From Micropterus salmoides (lineage: Eukaryota > Chordata > Actinopteri > Centrarchiformes > Centrarchidae), in assembly GCF_014851395.1 (NCBI RefSeq), contig NW_024041150.1, forward strand, positions 26,215,225-26,279,224: a DNA stretch of 64,000 nt. Direction: 5' to 3'. Each line of letters starts with the position of its first letter. The first letter of the stretch is position 1. Shown here one piece after another: positions 10,516 through 23,253 of this stretch. Position numbers and translations under genes: made by a program. The notes beneath the pieces are model-generated. The model made no database searches. It was not told the DNA's origin and worked only from the letters and a program-made list of their open reading frames with translations.

Positions 10516-13204
10516 CATCTTATGAGGAAAGCGATGTTTCATCTCTGGTGCTTTACAAAGCTTGGCATGCAGTTTCCACTGACTTTCTCCCTTTCTGCCT
10601 CTCATCTCCGTCTCTCCTCTCTTTCCTTTTCTCTATCTTCCTCTCTGACTTTCCCTCAAATCTGTCTCTCTTTTTCTGTGATGCCTTGTAACTTAAAGTT
10701 TTGGGTAACCTTGTTGAACAGAACATAGTGTGTGTATGTGTGGACCAGTGTAGATCACATTATTTACAAGACTGCTCTTTCGTGTTTTTTTTCTCTCCAA
10801 GGCAATCTGTTCCTTGAAAGCTCAATCAACACCAAGGTACCAAGGTCCCTGGAATATCCAGCAAAAAAAGAATGAGCCACATCAAAACAAAAGCCCCAAG
10901 GATGCCTGTGCTTCAGTGCTGCCTCTCGTGGCCAAACAAGAGGACAGTAAAATCCACTTGAACCCAGAAGGATGTCTTTGGAGTTCTATTTAGCTTGTAT
11001 TGATCATGTTCAAGAGGCGGTCAATTTTTTAAAACAAGGACCAAGACAGTTTATCTTTAAAAATCATCTTGATACCAATTTGTTTTCTTTGGTTTTCTCT
11101 TGATTTTATAGCCTTTATTTTGTGGGTTGCATACTTAATGTAGCTTGTTTTTAACCAAAGTCAACCTACCACTTTGGTCATCTCTAAAATATCTCACTGA
11201 CTATTTGATGGAACGCCATAAAATGTATTTCAGACATTCATGGCATCCAGAGGAGGAAGCTTACCGATCCCCTGATTTTTCCACTAGGTTGAAATAATTC
11301 TCAAAAGGACAATAGCTTCTAATAACTCTGGTGATCCAATATCTACTCCTCTAGCGCCTCCATAATATTTCTTTAATGGCGTTTCCATTACCAGTTTTTG
11401 CGCCACGACCATCTCCACATTCAGGCCAAAGCGCAATTTATGTCAGATGCTTGGCATCAAGTCAAAGAGCAGAAGAATGCGCTTCGGCTGCATTCACAAA
11501 GAAACCAGCAATGTCGCTCACGCCTCTCCCTCTTTTTAATGACTCCCTATCTTGCTCGACCGCCACTGCTCTCTCTCTCTCTCGCTTGCTCACTCATTGA
11601 TACATTCTTGATACTACCTTTTCTGTCTCTTTAATCTTTCTCCTTTTCCCACAAAAAAGCACTATGCAACTTCTGTTTTAAAAGTGCTGCATAAATAAAG
11701 TTACTACACAGTAAGCTAGATTAGCAGTATGACAAGTGGTGCTAATTAGCAGAGTTTCAGGAGCAGGACCACACATCAGCCACGTCATTGCCAGCATTTC
11801 CATAAATACCCACATGTCCTAACTCCTCCCCTTCGCTCTTGTATCCTGCATCCCCCCCCCCCCCAACCCCTTTCTCTGTCCTGCATCCTGATCTTCTTCC
11901 TCTCCATAGGGTTATAAGGGGGTCCGTCATGCCCGGATGCTACGGCGGATTTCCCTATCGTAGCTTCCCCACAACGCTTTCGAATGTCTCTTTGGCAACC
12001 ACAAGCCTCGTACATCTTCTGTTTCGATCATCAATAAGTAATTTAATCATACCTGTTGATTGTGTGGTCCTTGCTAGTGAAACAAAGGGAAAACCTTATA
12101 ATGGAAAGATCAGTCATCTTGGTTTGTCTGGGATTGTAGGGGTTTCAAGCTGGGTGTCCCGAGTACCGAAAAATATCTGTCAAATTGGCAACAAACATGC
12201 TGTGTCCGTGGTGTTTGGTGGGTGTGCTAAGCACTGAAATAATTGTTTCACACCTATGGTGTGTGCATAGGCGCATGTGTGCACGGTACACTTAATGTTT
12301 GAAAATATGGTCACCCTAGGATAAGAGGACATCCTTACAGTCAAAACAAAAGAGAGAAAGTCCTGACAATAGTTTGTTCTTACATCAGTAACAGTTTGCA
12401 TGGTTCCACAATCAGGGTTCTTTACTATGACCTTTCTGGGCTTGAGATTGTTCTCCCTTGCTTCAGACGGAGATAAATGGGTCTGTGTCCATTCAGGTTA
12501 TCAACACAAGTCCAATTATTTTGTCTTGGCCATCCAATCTGGTTTGCCTTTTTTGCTTTTCCTTATGCGTGTGATCAAATCTCTGCCTGCTTCTTGAATC
12601 TTGGCTCAGGCCATCACTCTGCTTTCCACACTATGTTTATTTCATAAAGAAATCTACAATATCAGAATCATCAGATGAGTGTGTGATGAGATAGCAGTAC
12701 GGTGCAAGAATGTGCTGATGCTGTCAAGTTCTTTTTCTTCTCTCTAGCTGCACTGGTAAGCGATATTTTGCTTTTGCGTTGCCTCACAGTCACGATTGTC
12801 TCTACAAGGTGGACAAATTGGCTTGAAATAGAAAGCCTCTTTATTTCTCAACAGATGGACAAATAGTTTGAAGATATTGCACATTGTACATGCAAAAAGA
12901 GCTTAGTGGTGATGTACAGTGCTACTGGCTATGTTATTGAAACAAAGACAAAGATGTGCACAGTAGTCATTTATGTTGCCTCTAAGTGATATACTTATCA
13001 TGGGCTTTTTACATGCACATTAGATCTGTTACCCAGTGGTAGCTAGTCTAATATTTCCAAGAAAAGCTGTGCTATGAACAAAGTTGATTTTATAATGAAT
13101 AAATGTGCAATATAACAATGTTTAGCTGCCTAAAAAAATATTTAATGATGCTTGAACCATAAGTTATTATAGAAAAAACTCAACAGAAGAATTATAGATA
13201 AGAT
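10516..13204. other. No gene; pyrimidine-rich tracts and C-run
   Basis: A CT-rich tract spans about 10575-10680, another lies at 11525-11640 with CTCTCTCTCTCTCGC, and a run of about 14 C's sits near 11852-11865. Open frames over these tracts (10522-10728, 11376-11634, 11785-12237) are low-complexity or chance products. The remaining sequence is unique and unassigned. Confidence 0.5.
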
Positions 13205-13206
13205 GA

Positions 13207-13398
13207 GATTTGAGAGGATTTGGAAACTTTGCGGTACCAATGGCGAGTTCCACCAGGAGGAGTTATTCTATGTCTGTTTGTTGGGTTACTTTGTGGAATA
13301 ATCTGGGGCTTGAATTAAAGCAGTGTCAAGGCATTCACAATTTCAAACGTCTTTACAAACGAAAGGTCTGGTTCCATTACAATGACAATGAGGTTTGA
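13207..13398 (+). pseudogene. Fragment: C-terminal tail of a LINE reverse transcriptase
   Basis: The open frame ends with SVCWVTLWNNLGLELKQCQG, then HNFKRLYKRKVWFHY and a stop at 13396-13398. The pattern 'G/W-V-x-LWN-x-L-x-x-ELKQ ... FK-x-x-YK' is the conserved end of many teleost non-LTR retrotransposon polymerases, where the ORF2 protein finishes just after FKxxYK. The reverse transcriptase core (the YADD region) is absent upstream, which fits the 5' truncation usual for LINE insertions. No target duplication was located. A host origin is unlikely. The clade cannot be decided from this tail. Confidence 0.55.
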
Positions 13399-14864
13399 TT
13401 GTATTCATGTTGTGTAGATTGTTGGATTAGTTGTCATCCAAGGGTGAGACTCACCTCTACTTGAGTCACTTTTGGTGCCCGTCTTCCATTAAAGATCTAG
13501 TAGGCTACCCACTCAGTGTAGCGATGCTGCACAAACCTACCGTTGTATAATCTTCCACGCGACACACTTTAATTAATAAACATAAAGTACAGAGAAGTAC
13601 TATTTAAACATGGCAGGTTTATTCAGGACTGTCTGGCATGCGCAATGACAATGCAGTGAATAGTGATGATTCTCTCTGACAAGTGTTTTCACGTCACCTT
13701 CTGGTATGGCCTCAGCTGGTTTGCAATCTTGACAGAGGTAATACCAAAAAACCTACCAGGTACCAGATTTTCCCAATGGAATACCTATAAAGGCAAGAAG
13801 AGTTGAGGCGAGATGAGCTGGTACCATCTGACTTTAGATATAGCATGTCATTCTTGTGTGGTATATTTAAAAAACTACATTAGATTTCTCTTTCTGCTCC
13901 CTTTTCCACATTTTCTCAACTTTTTTGTAACACTTTTTCCTCAAATGTGACAAATGATAAATCCCTCCTTCTTGTGTGTTGACTTCTGAAGAACTTTGCA
14001 TTTATGCAAAGACTTTTGAGCAACATCTTCAAAAGTAAATTGATTCAAATATAAATTATATTTATTAAACACACTGTGATTGGGGCACAATGATTTTCCC
14101 CATAGATAAACAGATCAAAAAAGGGGTCCCTAATTTGGCAGTAAATGAACCTTTACCTACATCATGCTTTCAAGATCACTTTTGCAAGTTGCAGACGCAA
14201 AATCACCCAGGACACCACAAAGCAATAACTGCAAGGACACAGTTATATTAGCCTTTATATGAATTGTATACAAAGAAGGGCATACGCCACAGGGCAAATT
14301 TCCTCTACTCTAGAAGACCTGTTTTATGTCCAAATTCATTTTGGGACATAGGTCACAGTGTTTACTTGTTTAGCACTATTTTTGGTCATTTGTCTAACAA
14401 TTTTTCTTGACATGACTCAGCTGAGGTATCTCAAAGAAAGTAATCTTAGCCTCCTCATAAAGGTGGAAGGTTTGATTTATGCTGCACTGCTTCTTAAGCA
14501 CCCCAAGCTTTGTTTGTGCCTTAAAATATCCTCCCTCTGTGTGGCGTATAAGGGAAAAGGAACTCAGCAGCATCACGGTGTCTTAACAGTCCATTTTATC
14601 CTAAAAAATTTAGAGATTGTGTTTTCATTCATTGTATGGATTTATTAAAATGTCTGTGTCTATATATAAGTGATATAAAGTCTTTTATTAGCTTATGTAG
14701 AACTTCAGTATGATCTACCATACAACTTTATGTGCTTCCACTTGCATCAAATTTGAGTAGTTGGTGCCGGTCCAGGGGTCATCATGCGAGTGGCACTTCG
14801 GCCATGTGGAAACAAAGGTGGGACGTAAATGGTGTTTATAAAAAGAGGCACACTGTGGCCTACA
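13399..14864. other. No gene recognised
   Basis: Mostly unique AT-rich DNA. 13745-13835 (CCTACCAGGTACCAGATTTT through GAGTTGAGGCGAGATGAGCT to GGTACCATCTGAC) has GGTACC near both ends. It resembles a small fish repeat with 'GAGCTGAGCTGGTACC' ends, but is too decayed to call. Confidence 0.45.
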
Positions 14865-14865
14865 C

Positions 14866-15175
14866 ATGAGACCAGTAGTTCCCAACATTTGTTGGCTTTC
14901 GACCTCTTAAAAGCTAAACCAAAGACATTATTAGAATCATTTTGAGACAGTCCTATAGAAGAAAAATGAATAATTAATTTACAAGAAGAAAAGAAAAAAT
15001 TTGAGTGAAGTCTACAAAAATATGCATATCTTTGTAGCATGCACACAAAGAAATGCATATTTTTGTAAGAAAGGAAAGGAAAGCTGAAAAAGAAAAACAT
15101 TAAAAAAATGTTTTTCTTTTTTTTAGCTTGTTAATCTTCTTGCAACCTCTTAAATTTATCTTGTGACCCCACCGA
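14866..15175. repeat. Decayed dispersed repeat (GTTCCCAAC ... TGTGACCCC type)
   Basis: CCAGTAGTTCCCAACATTTG with TTGGCTTTCGACCTCTTAAA at the left, and CAACCTCTTAAATTTATCTT with GTGACCCCACC at the right, both resemble the 'AGTGGTTCCCAACC ... GACCCC' repeat seen in many fish. The middle is A/T-rich and diverged. It is noncoding. Confidence 0.35.
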
Positions 15176-16067
15176 TGTAGGCTAAAGAGGGAGACTGCAG
15201 TGACATATAAATGGGATATGACCAAACTGGGAGATGAAAGTGGCGGGAAAACAGAAAAAACAGGATTAAAGTGATGTCCGGTTAGGATTCCATCCATTAT
15301 TGTAGTCAATTCTGCACATTTTGTGCACTTCCAAGGCAATGCAGAATTAAACAAATTTTCCTACAGCGATTAGATTTTTGCAAGAGGTATATATTGAGGT
15401 AGCCATTCCACGTGTAGTAACTTATGAGAGCATTTCCTTCTCTTGCTGTGCAGTGCGGCTCTAATGTAGCAGAACCTGACAAAGATATCACCTAAAAAGC
15501 CTCACATGAGGTGAAACCTGCAATCCTACTTGATCCCTTTAACAATGAGTGATGTGTCCTATATGCAAGCACAACAAATAAAGAAAGAAAGAAAGAAAAT
15601 GTATGGTGTGGAAAAAAGAATGAACTCACTGAGTTAAGCATATGGTGGAGTAAATTGGAATGGGTTTGTTGGGGAACAGGTGGTCAGTTTACCAGGAGGG
15701 TGAGGTGAGGGTCTTCAGGAAAGGGGTTTGAGAAAAATACTGTGAAAGGGCTCACAGACTTTTTTAACCAGCAGATTAAGACAGAACTGGCTACATCAAT
15801 TCCACGTAACGTGTCCAGTGCTATTGCATTATGTTTGTGCCAATAAACTCACATATTTAGCTGGCCCTTGTCCCATGACTGTGGAAACCTAAGTATGTGA
15901 CATGAAAACCAAGGGTGCAGCCGCACACAGTCGTACACTACGGCATCAAACCTGTGAGAGAATGGCAGAAAGGAAATAAAACAAAAATGCAGCAAGATGC
16001 ACTACATGACAAAAAAGTGCCACATATAATGGAAGTTGTGGACATGTTTAAGAAAGTTCAAATATAC
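15176..16067. other. No gene; short (AAAG)n
   Basis: Unique AT-rich DNA with an (AAAG)n-type run at 15579-15599. No open frame of note and no recognisable repeat up to the left target duplication of the LTR at 16068. Confidence 0.5.
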
Positions 16068-16071
16068 ACAT

Positions 16072-17928
16072 TGTAGCAGACCTAAAAAATTTTAGTTAAG
16101 CATTTTAATAAATTTGTGAGAATTGATACCCAATTGTGAATTTTTAAGATTCATAAAATCAAAATTTATTCCTCGTTTCAGGGCTCCACCGGAGTTGTTA
16201 TAATCCTAGAGTCTCCAGACCTCTAGGTAGTTTTGAATAATTATACAATTATTACTAGTGATCAGTTAGTTAATAATCGCTCAATTATCTTAAATCAGTC
16301 AGTCAGTCTCATATCTAAATGGTCAATTCTCTTGGCAGGAACTAGAAATAGGCAACACACACAGCTCTTGATTATATTACAGTGAATTTATTCTCTAACT
16401 AAGGTGATAAAAAGATGGTTGGATACAGTGAACATAAACATTTGCTGAACAATGAGCCTGGAGGTTCGATTGTGGGAAGCATTTGACTCATACGGCATAG
16501 AAGAGCTAATGAAAGTAAACTAATGCTATAATTTAGGAGTTAAAATGGACATCTGATCACAGAACTTGTGTTAAGTCTTACTGCTTGTCGACAGCCTGCT
16601 TTTGGCCTGTTGCACGGGTCCCACGCTAGCTGCCTGATCCTGGCTTTTTTGCTAGGGATTCTCCGGGGTTCTCCGTGTCTGATTGAAAACGCCTCCTCCG
16701 TCTGGCAATTCAGCTGTTTTCAGGTTTCCTTCGTTGTAGCTGGCGAGACCACGTGGCTTGGTCTGACCTCGGTGAAGTTGGCTCGACGGAAAAGGCTTAA
16801 AATGGAACTTGGTCGTTCCTAAATTAAAAACTAAACTAAAATGGACTGATAATTTTAACAAACAAAAGAAATAAAGAAAATAAAACAAACTGGAGGCAGA
16901 TCGATGTCGCGGCACTTCAGGTGTGTAGCTTCAGGCGAACAAAAGGCCTGTTTCTTTCGCTGGCCGAGTCTGGGCGTCGCCTGGCGAGCCACGCCACACG
17001 CGTGCCGAAGCGTCCAGCGAACAGAGCAGAGTGGAAGAGCCAACAGCGAAGAGAAGCGCGAGAGGTCGCGTGTCGCTCTTATGTTGCCTGGGGCGTGGTT
17101 CCCCAGAGGGCGTCTCAGGTTTCCCGAGGGACTGCCTTTCTAATCTTAGTGTCTAAAGAAAAGAAATCTATTTGCACGTATTATAATCAAATATTTTCCA
17201 CAATCGAACCTCAATGGTCGAACGGTTGTACTGTTCTAAGCATTTGGTAACAGGAAACAATTGTCACATTATTGGTCAGGATATTTATACATTTAACGGC
17301 ATTTCTGACGAGTGCATGTAATACTTATTTCGTCCACTTGGGGGAGCTCAGGTTACATGAGGAAAGCTTGGATTACATTAGATGAAGGAGTGTCTTGCTG
17401 AAAATAAAAACATTGCACAAGTAACTTTCTTTTCAGCACTAATATCAACAAAAGATAGCAACAACAGTTAACATAACTACTCAAATAGAGGCAAACATAA
17501 TCAGGTAACTAAAGATTTAATTAAACTTAATTAAATGCTTTGAGTCTTTGGAGACTGCAGTCCTTTTACATTGAAAGTTCGGCTGTCCTGGATTGTGTCA
17601 CACCTAGGTGAGACAAGGAGTATCCCTTTGATGTGGTAATAAAACAAAGAATAAGGTCAGTTGCCACGGAAACATGTGTGGCGGGCCAGTTTTGATAGGT
17701 TGTTCAGGGAAATGCCAATGGCTGGTTCATGTCCCTTTGTCAGTTTAACAGTCAGGCCCTGCGTTATCAGCTTCGGAATCAAAAAGGTGCCAGTTTTATG
17801 GTCGGGCTAGCACTTAGAGAAAGCAACTTTGACCCCTCCCCTTCTTCTCTGGGGAGGAGAAAGGAATTTAGAGTAGCTCCAGATTTATTCAATATAAAAT
17901 GCACAAATCCACACCGTTGTTCACTACA
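16072..17928 (-). mobile_element. Solo LTR (1,857 bp) flanked by ACAT target duplications
   Basis: The segment starts TGTAGCAGACC and ends GTTCACTACA, giving TG...CA termini with a TGTAG/CTACA inverted match. It is bounded by ACAT at 16068-16071 and ACAT at 17929-17932. A CpG-richer core (about 16600-17150) stands out from AT-rich flanks. Minus orientation is inferred from the polyadenylation signal AATAAA (TTTATT on plus at 16387-16392), which leaves a U5-like segment of about 315 bp. There is no gag, pol or env frame inside, so it looks like the product of LTR-LTR recombination. A 4-bp duplication fits endogenous retroviruses and some Gypsy elements; the family is undetermined. The CACCTAGGTG palindrome at 17601-17610 is shared with the second solo LTR at 48.7 kb. 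Confidence 0.75.
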
Positions 17929-17932
17929 ACAT

Positions 17933-20900
17933 GTTTAATGTTGTTGATTAATTTATTGTATTTATATTGATATTATAATTATGTATTTATAATTAATCAA
18001 TCATAGTATTTATGTAAAATATCTTTTACACTTAAAACTGTTTTATTTAATTGTACTCAAATTTGCTTTTGTAATAAATGTGTTATTGATGGTCTGTATG
18101 TGTCATGTAATTTGCCTTTAAGTGTAATAACACACAACATATCAGATTTGTTATGCACATATAAATAATTAAATGCCACAGAGTCAATTTTATATTTTTA
18201 CATTTATTTACTTGTGAAAGCATGTAATGTGAAACTATTCTTGGCACTGCTTAATTGACACACCTGAATGACTTGAGCATTTCTTGTTCCTCAGTCTAAA
18301 TGACTGAGTGGGCTGATGGATTTCGTGGCACTGTTTCATGCATTGAGGAGAGCACCATCGTGATTTGCTAATAAGTAAACTCATTACCACTTATGTACAA
18401 GATTTTCCATTAAGCGGAGACTCATCTCAAGTATTAGTTGCTTCATTCTTCCTCCTTTTCACACTCCCAACACCCCCCCCCCCTCCCCCCGCTTACACAC
18501 AGACATCCTCCTTTTCTTTCTTCCAATATCTCCTTGTGAGCAGCCATGGGGATGGGATATAGCCCGGGGACACAGATTTCCCTGAGCAAGCAGCCTGCGA
18601 TTGCACACTAGCCTAATAAACCTTAGAGTATATATTTCATACAATTCTCTTTTTTTTATCCCTCCCCATCTACTTCCCTTCTATCTTACAAATGTGAATA
18701 CATATGTATCAAGTGGAGCTCAGGCTAACTTGCATTAGAAAGATTCTGCGAAAGGGAAAAGCAACCCTCAAACTGGTATCTTTGCTGTTCTCTTCATTTA
18801 CAAAAACTGCATATTTCATTACCTCTGGCTGTAGATTTTACACAAAGCAACAGTTGGGAAAGACATATGGCAGGAAAAACGTGGGCACTGTAGTGTGGCA
18901 CTGCTTCATTGTACACAGATGTTTGACTAGAGTGGGAAAAGCATTACAGAAAAGGGATTTAGTATTAATAAAAATGTTGACCTTCATAGATTGACGTTAA
19001 CATGAAATATTGTGTAATCATTATTTCATCATTTGAACATGGGATTAAAAATAAGTGCGTCTGGAGGAGAGGATAGGTTCAATCACTGTGTCCTGCTTCA
19101 CTCAGTTAGTGTGTGTTTCTATAGGTTGACTGCGTGCACCATTGTCTTGTTCCTGATACAAGCTATCAATAAGATGGGCACGTGGTAAAACTCTGAAGTA
19201 CTGATGGACCTTTAATAGAAACTGCTGTCCTGTATGTGGATGTTGTAACTATATGCTGATGATGAGTGCACTGTCTAACAAAATCTCTGAACAACCAGGG
19301 CTATGATCAAGACCACTCATGTTGAGACCACTGTACATACTGCTAGTCAACTTTTAACCTTAACATTAACCATGTGGTTATTATTGTAACCATGTACAAT
19401 GTAACTCATTTGAACCCAAACCACAAAATTTCCCTAACCTTCAGCACTTATCCAAACCATGATCTTTCCCTAGTTTTTAGTCCACTTCCTTTAGAGGATG
19501 CATTTTCACTAAAATTCTGTAAAGATTTTTTTACTTTACTTTTTGTTTACATTAGTAATAAATAAAAAAGCTTAAAGATTCAGTTAGTACCTTAGAACAG
19601 CAGACGTTTAGAGAAATGTGCTTTGGAAGAAGCGTTAACTCGATGTTAATGCTAGAGTTACAGCTTCATGAGACTGCTACGGCTAGCACCTTTACCATTC
19701 TTGCTAAAGAGACAATTATCCTGCTACTTGTTTGGATGACAGTAGTGTTACTAAAACAATGTTAAACATTTTTGGTTATTTATTTTTGGTCTGAGGTTAA
19801 GCTAGCAGGGGAGTTGTGGTTCGCAAACAAAAAACATGGGAGGCATGGGAGCACAGAGAGTGAGAGAGAAAGAAAGAAAAGAAAACTTAACTCCATTGAG
19901 ACAAGACTTTATAGGTGAGACCAGGGGCCAAGACCAGACAAAACGCCCAAGTCCAAGATAATTAAAAAAAGAAAAGGGGGGGACTTGCCCTGGCACAGCC
20001 CAATACTCCAAGTGCCATGTTGCTTGTGCTGCTAGTTCAGGCTGCACACAAATGACATTTCCCTAAATGACTACAAACTGGTGTCAGACCATGTTTTACT
20101 TCCAGTGCAGCTCTAATTTCCTGTTTGTATAGCACAGCTGAAAATGTTTAACCAGCAAGCATAATTCAGTAACATCACCTCTCCAAGTAGCAGCAGTCAC
20201 AACAACCCCTCTGAGCGAGAATCGCAAATAAAACGTGAGGAATTATGTGCTGAGTGCCGTGCATCAATCACATTGATTCTCCAGGCCTCATCATCTTATA
20301 TAAAGTCCTTAGTATAATAATGTTGTCAGTGGATTTGGCGTGAGGTGTCTTCACACTGCCAGTGTCAGTTCATTTAGATGCTCCCTCGGAGCCCTGGCAG
20401 CTATCATTGCTCATAACCACCATGTCAGTCAAAGACGGGGGCAGAAACACTGCATCCTGCCCTTCGGAGGTGCTAACATAATGAAAGAAAGACGCCACAT
20501 CTCTATGAAAGAGTGTGTTAAATACTGTTTCCACAAATACCAGATGTGTGACTGGGGGGGGGGCGGTAATGGAAGCAAACTACTTATGACACTGTTGACT
20601 GTCAGTTTGCTTTCATAGTAAAGCACATTCGCCGAGACACAAGTATTCCCCGACAGCAACTGACTGCTCGCCCCTGGATCCCTCACTTGTCAAATGTTAT
20701 TTTGAGAAAAGCATGTGGGATTTGTGTTTTGATAGGAGAGCCTCAAATGTCACCTTGTGTTGATCGTCACGAGAGAACTTAAAATCTTTAAGAACAACAA
20801 GAGCAAGAATTGTGCATCACAGAATAAACAATGATGAACATTTGCTGTCAAATTTGAAATTATGACGCTGTGTTGCTACAACAGTTACATCTCTAGCACG

Positions 20901-21476
20901 CAGTCATCTAGAAATGCTAAAAGAAATTGTCCGGCAAAGCCGAAATTTTCCATTCTAAATCTGGAATTGATTTCATTACCAGGTGCATATACTGTAGTGT
21001 GAGACAGCATTCATTCTTCCCTCATAATGTATTCATGAAATGTATTTATGGACTGACAGTCAGGAAATGGGACACATGAAAACATGTGCAGCCAGTACAT
21101 TGTGGTGCATAGAAAGGATAGAGAAGATTTCAGGAAGCTTTGATCACCACAATAACCATTGAAAAGTCCAGTCAAACTCGGTAAAGAAAAAAACAATCTA
21201 TGCATGTATATATGGAGGAAGTAGGTGAAGGATATAATAATAATAATAATAATAATAATATGCATTAAAAATCATTTAATAATGAAAACATTGATTTGGT
21301 AATGACAGTTTTGTCTTTAGCTGTCATAGAAACAAATGCCACTACTGTAAAAAGATATTTATTGCATATTCAGAATGCAAAACCTTTCTGATGTGGGCTT
21401 TTCATTATAATGATGTGAGCAAACTTGCATGTTACATCCATTCTTTTGTCATTATTTTGAGATCAGACAACAGATA
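17933..21476. other. No gene; minor low-complexity tracts
   Basis: Very AT-rich DNA at 17930-18300. A C-rich tract lies at 18470-18490, a purine patch at 19860-19885, a G-run near 20554-20563 and a TAA microsatellite at 21235. 19400-19480 (GAACCCAAACCACAAAATTT, AACCATGATCTTTCCCTA) resembles a fish 'AACCCAAACCATGATCTTT' repeat, with a similar scrap at 28120-28160. 20180-20310 (AATCGCAAATAAAACGTGAG through CATCAATCACATTGATTC) has the texture of a noncoding control element. No coding gene is supported. Confidence 0.45.
21235..21261. repeat. (TAA)n microsatellite
   Basis: Nine uninterrupted TAA/ATA units. Confidence 0.9.
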
Positions 21477-22480
21477 CAGTATCTCACAAAAGTGAGTGCA
21501 CCTCTCACATGTTTGTAAATATTTGATTATATCTTTTCATGTGACAACACTGAAGAAATGACACTGCTAGTGAGTGAAAAGTGAAAATAATGAAAATGTC
21601 CTAATTGGGCCCAAAGTGTCATTATTTTCCTGCACTGCCTCAACCCTCTTGGGCATGGAGTTCACCAGAGCTTCACAGGTTGCCACTGGAGTCCTCTTCC
21701 ACTCCTCTATGACGACATCACGGAGCTGGTGGATGTCAGAGACCTTGTGCTCCTCCACCTTCCATTTGAGGATGCCCCACAGATGCTCAATAGGGTTTAG
21801 GTCTGCAGACATGCTTGACACCATCTGAACCAAATAAGTTTATCTTGGTCTCATCAGACCACAGGACATGGTTCCAGTAATCCATGTCCTTAGTCTGCTT
21901 GTCTTCAGCAAACTGTTTGCAGGCTTTTTTGTGCATCATATTTAGAAGAGACTTCCCTCTGGGATGACAGCCATGCAGACCGATTTGCTGCAGTGTGCGG
22001 CGTATGGACTGAGCACTGACAGGCTGACCCCCCACCCCTTCAACCTCTGCAGCAATGCTGGCAGCACTCATACGTCTGTTTGCAAAAGAAAACCTCTGGA
22101 TATGACGCTGAGCACGTGCACTCAACTTCTTTGGTCGACCTCAGCGAGGCCTGTTCTGAGTGGAATCTGTCCTGCTGAAACGCTGTATGGTCTTGGCCAC
22201 TGTGGTGAAGCTCAGTTTCAGGGTCTTGAAGATCTTCGTATAGCCTAGGCCATCTTTATGTAGAGCAACCATTCTTTTTTCAGATCCTCAGAGAGCTCTT
22301 TGCCATGAGGTGCCATGCTGAACTTGTGACCAGTATGAGGGAGTGTGAGAGCAATAGCACCAAATTTAACACACCTGCTCCCCATTCATGCCTGAGACCT
22401 TGTAACACTGACGAGTCACATGACAATGGAGAGGGAAACTGGCTAATTGGGCCCAATTTGGACATTTTTACTTAGGGGTG
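21477..22480 (-). mobile_element. Internally deleted Tc1-like transposon
   Basis: The outer terminal sequence CAGTATCTCACAAAAGTGAG lies at 21477, directly after a TA dinucleotide at 21475-21476. This is the classic end of a widespread teleost Tc1 family. The transposase remnant runs on the minus strand. At the other side the copy stops inside its terminal repeat (GGGCCCAATTTGGACATTTT, TTAGGGGTGTACTGC near 22450-22485), so the distal end is missing. Part of the near terminal repeat is also deleted around 21580-21600. It cannot move on its own. Confidence 0.85.
21570..22312 (-). pseudogene. Broken Tc1 transposase (central catalytic region deleted)
   Basis: Reading 5' to 3' on the minus strand there is a start-proximal MAKSSLRI-like segment, then a DNA-binding domain with RRMSAASIAAEVEGVGGQPV. 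Next comes the first catalytic aspartate in LWSDETKINLFGSDGVK. The frame then breaks. The C-terminal part resumes in another frame as LNPIEHLWGILKWKVEEHK with the catalytic glutamate, ending PKRVEAVQENND. The segment with the second aspartate (usual motif DNDPKH) is absent. The junction lies at about 21805-21816, where CAAGCATG fits both flanks of the usual full-length sequence, suggesting a microhomology deletion. In the intact family the protein is about 340 residues. A further frameshift lies upstream near 22125-22160. Confidence 0.85.
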
Positions 22481-23037
22481 TACTGCTGTATATGGAAAGT
22501 ATATGACCAAAGATAGTTCACTGAGTCTGTCCCCACCTAACAAAAGTTACAGGTTTAATAGTTTTTTCCTATGCATGACCCCCCCATGTTCCACAACCCA
22601 ATTAGGCTTGCACAGAACTGTGCAATGTTGCTGAAAAGCCCTGAGCAGTACGGTGGCTCTGTATGCCCAAGGTGTGTTATTATCTTGTATTAGTGCACCA
22701 CCTGCCTTGCAATAATGATTAGCTAATTGGCACAGTGCGTGTCTGGAAAAATAAAGATAGGAGACATTTTACTCAGATTAAGGAGCCACATCAAGTGAGT
22801 GAGACCACCACATCTACAGACTTGCGTGTTAAGTGGCATTGGAATGTGGTATTAATTTTTATTTTTATTGATTATTATTATTGATTATTTAACCAGGTGA
22901 GTCTCATTGAGATTAAAATCTCTTTTCCAAGAGAGACCTGGCCAATGCGCAGCAAAAAATAACAAAAAACAAATACAAAATACATGCTTTAGTCACTTTT
23001 ATCTGGCATATTTTAGTAACTTTAATTCCAACACAAT
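22481..23037. other. No gene; dispersed repeat scrap and candidate control element
   Basis: 22660-22790 (GTGTTATTATCTTGTATTAG, CTTGCAATAATGATTAGCTA, ATTGGCACAGTGCG) is unique, motif-rich sequence that could be a noncoding element. 22890-22960 (AACCAGGTGAGTCTCATTGA, GATTAAAATCTCTTTTCCAA, GAGAGACCTGGCC) matches a dispersed repeat that I recognise from many teleosts. No coding gene. Confidence 0.4.
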
Positions 23038-23060
23038 GGATGATGATGATGATGATGATT
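23038..23060. repeat. (ATG)n microsatellite
   Basis: Seven consecutive GAT/ATG units, encoding the poly-histidine run seen in a spurious minus-strand frame. Confidence 0.9.
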
Positions 23061-23253
23061 AGATTTGACCAAAATATAAAGGAAATAACATGTCCAAAAA
23101 AGATGTAGCAGCGAAACAGGGCTGCAAATTAATCTGCCCCAAGTATATGCACTAAAATGCTTGTTTTTGCCACTTACAGGCTCGTCAAAGCCACCAGGCT
23201 CCCTTGACAAAAAACATTATTTTACCTCTCTGGTCTAGCACTGCCTCGATCAG

